Shown in pieces: positions 57,442 through 64,000 of a stretch of 64,000 bases of DNA. The DNA is taken from positions 2,314,501-2,378,500 of the forward strand of contig NZ_CP004006.1 of NCBI RefSeq assembly GCF_000512355.1, given 5' to 3'. The stretch is from Legionella oakridgensis ATCC 33761 = DSM 21215. Lineage in GTDB: Bacteria > Pseudomonadota > Gammaproteobacteria > Legionellales > Legionellaceae. Numbering within the stretch: the first letter of the stretch is position 1; each line of letters starts with the position of its first letter. The position numbers were made by a program, and so were the translations under genes. The notes under the pieces are model-generated. The model did no database searches. It was not told the origin of the DNA and worked only from the letters and a program-made list of their open reading frames with translations.

Positions 57442-58100
57442 TTATGGTTTAAATAGCAATCCTGCGTTCATACGACTTAGTATACCTGTAGGTTCAGGTC
57501 GATGATGGAAAAATAAAGTAACGCACTCGACACCAAATCGTCCGCTCACTTGTTTATTACTTTCCATTGCTTTCTTCGTAATTAAATCCAGTAACTTTTG
57601 TTCATCCATATCAGGATGCCTGGCTCTAAATTTATCATATTGCTCGGCAGCAGAGATGGCTCGCCCCGTTTGACCATCATTTGCTCTAAGCTCATCAGCA
57701 GTTTTGGTATCCGTCATTCTTGCTCTGGTTTCTTCCCTAAATATTGGCCTTGCAACAACACAGCAAGCCGCACGAAAGATATCGATAGGGATATTTTCCG
57801 GGCGCAAATGATCAAACTCTCCACTTCTTACCAGAGTTTCAAAATTGTGCTTGGCAGCATCATGTGCAGCACGAAGTTCATCAGAATTACAGGTGAGGCC
57901 CGATGTTTTTTGCGCAAGACCTTCATGTAAGGATGAGCTCACAATTTTTAGTTCACTCTCTATGAGATTTCCAACGACCAGCTTAAACCTGGACACTTGC
58001 CTACCTATCGTGTCAGCAGCCGATGAAAAAACTGCCTACACGTCTCTTTGCCGGCACTAGAAGCTAGAAGCCCTTGTATCTTATTCGATGATGAACTCAT
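57442..58100 (-). CDS. cytosolic orphan protein, frameshifted in this sequence
   Basis: ATG 58100 begins MSSSSNKIQGLLASSAGKET. The frame stops after the A6 run 58026-58031 (T6 on this strand). One more base gives CRQFFSSAADTIGRQVSRFK, which joins the main frame. The roughly 219-residue product is helical, with RAAHDAAKHNFETLVRSGEF and ERHPD-like AEQYDKFRARHPDMDEQKLL. It has no signal peptide and no known domain. Its downstream neighbour is the NDYPD-type gene at 57217. It could be a substrate of a secretion system, unproven. Confidence 0.6.
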
Positions 58101-58475
58101 ATTGATCACCCTTTAAACTATCCAACGATATTGAGTAACTTTCTGGTTCTTGATACTTGCTTTTTTGATTATAGTAAATCCAAATTGATTAAATCAAATG
58201 CAAAAATTGGGCTTAAAAATTTAACTTTTCAAGTAACTGCAGTGAAATATTCGTTATAGGATTCATACACATCGTTTCAATTAATTCGCCAGAAGCATGG
58301 CCCAGAATAAACCGTTACCGCAGGAAAGAAGGGGTTAATTTATATCTTGAAACTAAACAGGCAGATTATGTTTGCCGCCGATGCAAAATATCTCGCTCAA
58401 CAGGTAAGTACCACAGATAATTGAAAGAAGGAGAAAAAAGGCTATGTGATTAAAGTAAATGGTCTTAAACTTCTC
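58101..58475. other. 375-base intergenic stretch
   Basis: No convincing gene. A short + strand reading near 58308-58425 (RYRRKEGVNLYLETKQADYV then CRRCK) could be a gene fragment, but is too short to call. Confidence 0.4.
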
Positions 58476-58781
58476 TTAAGTGCCGGGTCGGTTCATTGAT
58501 GGTGTTTGCACTTGCTCGTCGAACTCACCTCGCTGCCAATTGTCCCTAAATCCATTGATATCCATTATCTCTCTGTCACCACGCATTACCGTATAAGCCG
58601 ACCTATCTGGATAATCATTAATACGCATTCTCAGTGTTTCTCCTTGTAACGTTGCCCGATAGGGAAACTCAACATCATTGGTTCTTTTCCAAAATATAGG
58701 TTCTTTCAACAAGGCTTCCAATATACCCTCTTTAACAGCGGTGGCTAACGTTCTTACAAAAAATCTGGCTCCGGCATACAT
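58476..58781 (-). CDS. small orphan protein of the NDYPD family (paralogue of 57217)
   Basis: The 101-residue protein has an N-terminal helix (ARFFVRTLATAVKEGILEAL) and then the shared block EPIFWKRTNDVEFPYRATL, RMRINDYPDRSAYTVM and FRDNWQRG. The tail is polar (DEQVQTPSMNRPGT). The shared block with the 57217 gene is the main evidence that both are real. No signal peptide, function unknown. Confidence 0.65.
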   Translation of the reverse strand: MYAGARFFVRTLATAVKEGILEALLKEPIFWKRTNDVEFPYRATLQGETLRMRINDYPDRSAYTVMRGDREIMDINGFRDNWQRGEFDEQVQTPSMNRPGT

Positions 58782-59065
58782 ATTCAGTTCCTTTAAAATT
58801 TAGGGGCGGTTGACATACACTTCAATCTTTCATGCTCTTTAATATGAAACGATCAGAGAGTTTTAATGACAATTAATAAACAATTGTCATTAAAATATAC
58901 ATTCATAATGTAATATGAGAAATAATCCAAAACAATCAAATTGCATCAATAAATCATGACCCGTAACTTTTGAAAGCTGCAATAAAGATTCTTTAAACAT
59001 TGAATTCAAGGAAATAATTAAATTGGTCTATAATTGAGATAAAAAATTAAAATGCTGGCTAAAAA

Positions 59066-59796
59066 ATGAAAAAAAGCTTTTATGTTATTTTAATTTTCTT
59101 TACAAATTGTCTTGCAGCGAATGCTACCATCAAAATCGGTACACCTATTTATGACCCTCCTTACGCAGTATATGGCAAAATTAGCGGCGTTTCAGGCGCA
59201 GATATTAATTTAATGAATATCATATGCAATCGCCTCGGGTGGGATTGTGAATATGTGCCTATGAAATATGACCAGTTACTCTCCGCTTTGGATGAAAATA
59301 AAATTGATTTTGCGATAGGTGCTTTGATTATCCCCGAAGAGAAACAAAATAAATATATTTACACCTTACCTTATATGATTTCTCAGGCGGGGTTTTTAAC
59401 CATGACCACCAGCCCCATTCATAGCATAAAGAGTTGCAAAATAAGCGTGTAGGGGTATTACAAGGTCGAGGGTACCATAATTATCTATATCAAAATTTCT
59501 TAGATAAATTTACCATCATAACCTATAAGAATCCGCGTAAATTATTAACTGACCTAAGAAATGGAACAGTAGATGCCATATTTGCAAATTACTTATCCGT
59601 TTTATACTTAGAACATCAATATCCAACGTATATTAAAGCATTGAGAGAACCTATTAATGTAGGCAATGGACTTGGCATTGCGGCTTTGCCAGATAATCAA
59701 AGGCAAGTCGACCAAATTAACAATATAATATTACAGCTGGAGTCTGATGGCACTTTTATTAAATTGTATAATTATAATTTTGAATTTATTGATTGA
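59066..59796 (+). CDS. amino-acid ABC transporter solute-binding protein (family 3), frameshifted in this sequence
   Basis: A signal peptide (KKSFYVILIFFTNCLAANA) precedes the SBP family 3 fold: IGTPIYDPPYAVYGK, GADINLMNIICNRLGWDCEY and DENKIDFAIGALIIPEEKQN. At about 59430 the frame breaks after SIKS; one more A gives SIKELQNKRVGVLQGRGYHN and on to LRNGTVDAIFANYLSVLYLE. About 243 residues when repaired, the size of ArtJ/HisJ-type proteins. No permease or ATPase genes are adjacent, so it may serve a distant transporter or act alone. Confidence 0.82.
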
Positions 59797-59878
59797 CTCT
59801 TCGTATGTAAAAAGATTTGTGAAGTTGAATCAATTAATTATGAACCTGAACACCCTATTTTTATCTACCGATCTCTTA

Positions 59879-60430
59879 TCACTGTTCCGTAGGTTTATTA
59901 CAAAATCCCTGTGGGGCAATGCCCAATGCGCTATTAAATTTACTGGACATATTTTGAAAAGCAATTAAGGCCGTTAATTCAATCATTGTTTTCTCATCAA
60001 AGTAATGTCTTAAATGATTAAAACACTCATCATCAATCTCCTGATTTACTTGCGTCATTTGCTCCGCATAATGCAATGCCGCCTTTTCCAAATCGGTCAA
60101 TAAAGAGGACTCTCGCCACTGTGCAAGTGCCTGAATTTTTGCATTTGTATGGGCACGCTTAACAAATAAAGCCGAATTCATATCAACACAAAATCGACAC
60201 CCGTTCATTTGTGCCACTCGCACACTGATTAAGGAACGAAGTTCGGGAGACAGCGGTGATTTTTTGCGATCCAGTACGCCATAAACGCTGGCGACTGCAA
60301 TAAATAATCTGGGGATAACCGCCCAAACCCGCGCCGGTTCGAGATATGCTCCATATTTTCTTTTTTGATTCCAGAAAAAAGGTTTTAAATACCAGGGAAT
60401 GGTTCGTATTGTTTCCTGTGATAAGCGCAT
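59879..60430 (-). CDS. carboxymuconolactone decarboxylase/AhpD-family protein
   Basis: The 183-residue helical protein has the AhpD-type redox motif RVAQMNGCRFCVDMNSA (CxxC followed by an Asp/His-like acid) and LSPELRSLISVRVAQ before it. AhpD proteins reduce peroxiredoxins. It ends a four-gene set read from about 63158: its start overlaps the stop of the CDP-alcohol phosphatidyltransferase gene by one base. Redox function is the family expectation only. Confidence 0.82.
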   Translation of the reverse strand: MRLSQETIRTIPWYLKPFFWNQKRKYGAYLEPARVWAVIPRLFIAVASVYGVLDRKKSPLSPELRSLISVRVAQMNGCRFCVDMNSALFVKRAHTNAKIQALAQWRESSLLTDLEKAALHYAEQMTQVNQEIDDECFNHLRHYFDEKTMIELTALIAFQNMSSKFNSALGIAPQGFCNKPTEQ

Positions 60431-61029
60431 TAACAGAGTCCTTTTGTCGTTTGAACATAAAATTGGTAAAGCCTTATCAACGCCGTCATCGCCACCAACG
60501 CACTAAATACGGCCGCGAGAAAACCAAACACCGTTGGCCATAACATCATGGCTATAAAAAATAAAAATGCTTCAGCACGCTCCATGATTCCCGGGCTATA
60601 GTGGAATCCCTTATGAGAATGATTTTCAGTAAAAATACCGACGACAAGAAAACTGGTGATGCATAAAAGCATGCTGCCCAACATCAGCATACCCCACAAA
60701 CTTCGTGATATGGGGTCAATACTCCACAAGGCAAAAACCACCACAAACTCCACCACACGATCCATCATAATATCCAACACGCTTCCCCAAGCACTGGTTT
60801 GCTGGCTAAAGCGTGCAATAGTGCCATCGAGTGTATCGCAATAACCCGATAATAAAAGCAAACCTATCGCCAGAATAATATGATTAAACCATAAGGCGGG
60901 TAAAACCAGGATGCCCACTATACCAGATAAACAGGTCATGGAATTCGGTGAAATACGATGTTGTAACCACGTGGCTGGCGGATCAACTAAAAGCGCTTGA
61001 TAATAATAACGCATTCCTTGTTCAATCAT
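60430..61029 (-). CDS. CDP-alcohol phosphatidyltransferase family protein
   Basis: The 199-residue membrane protein has the catalytic motif DGxxAR...G...D...D complete: GYCDTLDGTIARFSQQTSAW and GSVLDIMMDRVVEF, binding two metals and the CDP-linked donor. Several membrane helices follow. It would join a CDP-diacylglycerol or CDP-alcohol to an acceptor in phospholipid synthesis; the acceptor is not readable. It starts three bases after the oxidoreductase stop in a tight operon. Confidence 0.85.
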   Translation of the reverse strand: MIEQGMRYYYQALLVDPPATWLQHRISPNSMTCLSGIVGILVLPALWFNHIILAIGLLLLSGYCDTLDGTIARFSQQTSAWGSVLDIMMDRVVEFVVVFALWSIDPISRSLWGMLMLGSMLLCITSFLVVGIFTENHSHKGFHYSPGIMERAEAFLFFIAMMLWPTVFGFLAAVFSALVAMTALIRLYQFYVQTTKGLC

Positions 61030-61032
61030 TTT

Positions 61033-62456
61033 TCACCTTATTTTTAAGAGTAAGCGCACAAAGCAGCGCACCCATTTTGAAAATAGTTTTGGCTTATAAT
61101 ATTCACCGGCAACCTGCTTGCTAAGCTCACTGAATGTTGGATAAGGAACCACTGTGTCTGTAAAAAAACGCAATGTTTTTTTTGTACGAATGGCAATCAC
61201 CCATGGCAAAAGCAATTCCCCGGCATTTGCCCCTACTATTGTAATACCAAGAATTCGCCCTTTATGATCGCTCACGGCCTTGATAAGACCGTCAGACGCA
61301 TGCTCCGCCTGTGCACGGTCATTACCTGCAAAAGGAAATGTCGTTATCTGAGTATTGCTACGCATTGCCGCTTCTTTGGAGGTTATCCCTACATGAGCTA
61401 ACTCTGGTGAAGTATAAGTTATCCAAGGCACTGCCCGATAATCAATTTTAGCAGGCAACCAAAATAAAATATTGCGCAAAATAATACTGCTATGATAACT
61501 GGCAATATGAGTAAATTGAAAATCTCCCACCACATCACCCATCGCATAAATGTTTTTATTGGTTGTTCTTAAACGTCTATCCACCTCAATGCCTTTATGG
61601 GAATAACGAACATCAGCCTTATCCAGGCACAAATGCTTAACATTCGCCCCCCTTCCTGCAGCCACCAACAAATGACTGCCTTGTATGCTAAAGCATGTCT
61701 CCCCTTTTTTACATGAACGGTAATCTGCTCTTTGTCCGTTTGCTCTACTTTTTGTACCTCGCTTTTTTCATGCAAGACCATACCCATACGCTTAAATTGC
61801 TCACGCAGAATTGCAACACAATCCTTATCGTCATGTGGCAGGATGGTTGCTGCTTCCAGGAGCGTCACTTGACTGCCTAACATCAAAAACGCTTGTGCCA
61901 GCTCGCAGCCAATGGGACCACCGCCAATAACGATTAAATGAGCTGGCAAATGGTTTAAATTAAAAATGGTTTCATTAGTTTCATAAATAATTTTATCCAA
62001 TCCAATAATGGGGGGAATAAAGGGCGATGAACCTGTTGCTATTACAAAATATTTTGCGTGAATAAAGTAATCATTTGCTTGCAGGACATTCGGTCCAATA
62101 AATTTTCCAGATGCTTTAATTACTTGTACCCCTAACGATTCAAAGCGTTCTACCGAATCATGTTTGCCAATGGTTGCCACCACCGTACGTACATGCTCCA
62201 TAACCTTAGAAAAATCCACTTCTAAAGCATCAGTCTGGATATCAACGTAATTAGTATGCTTGGTGTGATAAACCGATTTGGCCGCTGCCAATAAAGATTT
62301 GGAAGGGATACATCCATAATTTAAACAATCACCACCCATTTTATCCGACTCTACTAATACGACCTTGGCACCAAGCTGTGCTGCACCAGAAGCAAGACTT
62401 AACCCCCCGGACCCAGCACCCAAAATGGCAATATCACAATGGATCACTTGCTTCAT
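61033..62456 (-). CDS. mercuric-reductase-like FAD/NAD disulfide oxidoreductase, frameshifted in this sequence
   Basis: ATG 62456 opens DIAILGAGSGGLSLASGAAQ, then the redox pair in GGDCLNYGCIPSKSL (C44, C49) and LIVIGGGPIGCELAQAF. At the T6 run 61715-61720 the frame breaks; one more A gives KKGETCFSIQGSHLLVAAGR and continues through IYAMGDVVGD and the dimer domain to 61033. No N-terminal metal-binding domain and no mer genes, so a general disulfide reductase is likelier than mercury resistance. It overlaps the TVP38 gene by four bases. Confidence 0.84.
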
Positions 62457-63158
62457 GATTTATGCTCTTGCTTTTTAAATTGCTTATACAAAACTGGCAG
62501 TAATAACAAAAATGCCAAAGCCATCATGGGCAGTAGGATTTTTGGATCATAGATAAGAGAAAAATCGGGTTTTTGATGCGTATCAATCAGATGGCCTATC
62601 CCATCCCCCACCATGACGTATACAAGACTTCCAGGGAGAATGCCAAGACAGGTTGCTAACACAAAAGAGCGCTTAGATATCCCTAACAAGGCCGGAACAA
62701 TATTAAGAATCCAAAATGGAAATAAGGGAATTAGACGCAAAAATAATAAATAAGAAAATGCATTTTCTTGGAATCCTTTTTCCATGACTTTAATCCATTG
62801 ACTGGTTTTATTGGCAATCCACTCGCGCAGCGCTAAATCCACCGCTAAAAAAACAATCAATGCTCCGATGGTCGCACTAATGACAACTGCAAGTAAACCT
62901 AGAACCGGACCAAACAAAAACCCGGCAGTCATCGTTAAAATGGTAGCACCAGGAACCGAAATAGCCACTAAAACAATATAAATAACCATGAAACTCAAAA
63001 AAACCTGCATAAAATTCTTTTCCATCCAGGCCAGCAGAATTTCACGATGCAATTTCAAATTTTCAAACGATAAATAACGATACAAGCGAAAATAAAAAAC
63101 AAACCAAGTAAAATCATTAAAAAACTAATAATCCCCAACGTTTGATTTGCTTAACCAT
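62453..63158 (-). CDS. TVP38/TMEM64 (DedA-like) membrane protein, N-terminus frameshifted
   Basis: The clear part (from 63085) has the family core: SVPGATILTMTAGFLFGPVL, FLRLIPLFPFWILNIVPALL and GILPGSLVYVMVGDG, with several membrane helices. The usual first helix is missing there but can be read upstream from ATG 63158 (MVKQIKRWGLLVF then LMILLGLFFIFAC) if bases are added at the A6 run 63119-63124 and near 63090. It may flip or transport lipids, in keeping with the CDP-alcohol enzyme two genes on. First gene of the operon. Confidence 0.8.
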
Positions 63159-63318
63159 GTTCCTATTATCCTGATTAGTAAATACACTGACTCATTGTCC
63201 AATCCACGCAGATCTTCCTATTCCCCATGTATTTATTTTTTCCAACATTTGATTGAATATGTCGTTAACAACCAACTTATGATAGAACGTTAACAGTCTC
63301 CTTAAAATAAGGAAATAA

Positions 63319-63447
63319 TAGTACTTTTTCATTTAATTTTGATAGGTTGAGCTGCACAAATGGTTCTGTTTCTTGTCATCCCCACGAGACCTTGTTGCGT
63401 GGCGGAAATGACAGACAACCGGTCAACATTCAATGGAAAAGGTAATA
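63319..63447. repeat. MITE-like element, copy C (TA-flanked)
   Basis: AGTACTTTTTCATTTAATTT at the left and CAATGGAAAAGGTAA at the right are terminal inverted repeats, each next to TA. The interior has ACAAATGGTTCTGTTTCTTG, shared with copy A, and a CCACG...CGTGG hairpin. It stands between the TVP38 promoter and msrA. Confidence 0.7.
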
Positions 63448-63516
63448 GGTGCTGTAAATGCACCTAATAGCAAAATAAACGATAATCGTTAGAGCACATT
63501 AGGTGCTCTTGTTTTT
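63446..63516 (+). promoter_or_regulatory. msrA leader with mutually exclusive stems and a terminator (attenuator-like)
   Basis: TAGGTGC (63446-63452) pairs with GCACCTA (63460-63466). GCACCTAAT (63460-63468) can instead pair with ATTAGGTGC (63498-63506). The latter overlaps a terminator stem AGAGCAC/GTGCTCT (63491-63497, 63503-63509) that is followed by TTGTTTTT. A 13-base palindrome AACGATAATCGTT (63478-63490) lies between. It is 39 bases before msrA. Confidence 0.55.
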
Positions 63517-63554
63517 CTGCTATATTCAAACCTTAAAGAACGCAAGGAATAGCA

Positions 63555-64000
63555 ATGAATACTCTATCTGGCCTACTATTACTAAGACACCATGTTTCCC
63601 TCCAATTGTGCAAACTGTGTTTCAGCATGATGGCATTATTATTTGCATCGACCAGCGTCGCCAAACCGGAGATAGCCATCTTTGCTGGGGGGTGTTTCTG
63701 GTGCGTAGAAGCTGATTTTGACAAGCTAAAAGGTGTCATTTCCACAACGTCAGGCTTTGACGGGGGACAGATTAAAAACCCAACGTATGAACAAGTGTCT
63801 GCCGGTGGGACCAATTATGTGGAATCCGTTCTGGTTGCTTTTGATCCTGAGCAAGTCAGTTATGCCACTCTGGTTGAGTATTATTTTCACCACATTGACC
63901 CCACCGTAAAAGATAAACAGTTTTGTGATGAAGGACGCCAATATCGCTCGGTGATTTTCTTTCTCAATCCTGAGCAAAAGCAAGTTGCTTCTTCCATTTT
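63555..64000 (+). CDS. msrA: peptide-methionine (S)-S-oxide reductase MsrA, exported form, 3' end cut by window edge
   Basis: ATG 63555 follows AAGGA at seven bases. About 148 codons are open to the edge. An N-terminal hydrophobic leader (CFSMMALLFASTSVA, cleavage near SVA) precedes FAGGCFWCVEADFDKLKGV with catalytic Cys in GCFWC. Then come NPTYEQVSAGGTNYVESVLV and YYFHHIDPT, standard MsrA motifs. It repairs oxidised methionine, here presumably in the periplasm or outside. A later ATG at 63627 would also give a signal peptide. The leader before it looks like an attenuator. Confidence 0.88.
   Translation, partial: MNTLSGLLLLRHHVSLQLCKLCFSMMALLFASTSVAKPEIAIFAGGCFWCVEADFDKLKGVISTTSGFDGGQIKNPTYEQVSAGGTNYVESVLVAFDPEQVSYATLVEYYFHHIDPTVKDKQFCDEGRQYRSVIFFLNPEQKQVASSI

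Noticed and set aside
61033-62456. Mercury resistance operon
   Set aside because: The flavoprotein is MerA-like, but merR, merT and merP are absent and the N-terminal metal-binding domain is missing.
1-64000. CRISPR arrays, tRNA and rRNA genes
   Set aside because: No regularly spaced short repeats, tRNA arm pattern or rRNA sequence was noticed in reading; a covariance search was not possible.

Overview
The window is AT-rich gammaproteobacterial chromosome. The gene set suggests a Legionella-like organism: a bacterial phosphatidylethanolamine N-methyltransferase, GH19 chitinase, choloylglycine hydrolase, Ku/LigD, a type I secretion locus, and several cytosolic orphan proteins of the kind often proposed as Dot/Icm effectors. 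That assignment is inference from gene content; no rRNA, tRNA or CRISPR array was found.

Layout. 1-8.6 kb: the edge-cut NDP-forming acyl-CoA synthetase, a lipid kinase/metallophosphoesterase pair, a dihydrolipoamide-dehydrogenase-like flavoprotein, an ornithine-cyclodeaminase-like enzyme behind a Fur-like palindrome, a receiver-only regulator, a GH19 chitinase and a secreted orphan. 8.6-18.6 kb: acyl-CoA ligase, an orphan, a diheme cytochrome/choloylglycine hydrolase pair, a VOC protein with divergent LysR regulator, DsbD and a HI0933-type flavoprotein. 18.9-27.5 kb: Ada, an OmpR-type two-component system divergent from a His-rich Spy/CpxP-like protein, a glutamate-synthase-like flavoprotein, a PmtA-like methyltransferase and two SDRs. 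27.7-35.7 kb: the NHEJ pair LigD and Ku, separated by a very large secreted protein with four tandem Cys modules and a small lectin-like protein. 35.8-42 kb: PfpI, an MFS permease, an effector-like orphan, a divergent PPP-like phosphatase, ArsR and a beta-carbonic anhydrase. 42.2-48.7 kb: a scrambled stretch with inverted repeats, a GIY-YIG protein, decayed IS66 transposase, a broken acetyltransferase and the remains of an Lhr helicase. 49.8-56.8 kb: a complete type I secretion locus (HlyD, ABC, TolC) with its own large substrate, whose N-terminus looks like a lysozyme-type hydrolase. 57-64 kb: small orphan paralogues, a solute-binding protein, a four-gene membrane/redox operon and the start of msrA.

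Two features cut across the window. First, about eighteen otherwise intact genes are broken by single-base length changes, nearly always one base missing from an A, T or C run. Adding the base restores the family sequence, so most are probably sequencing or assembly errors. I describe each as one gene and state the break. A smaller set (IS66 transposase, Lhr, acetyltransferase, a HEFAHS-type protein) carries stops and large deletions and is truly decayed. Second, there are dispersed non-coding repeats: a TA-flanked MITE-like element (three copies), a REP-type hairpin (two copies) and a 39-bp element present as an inverted pair.
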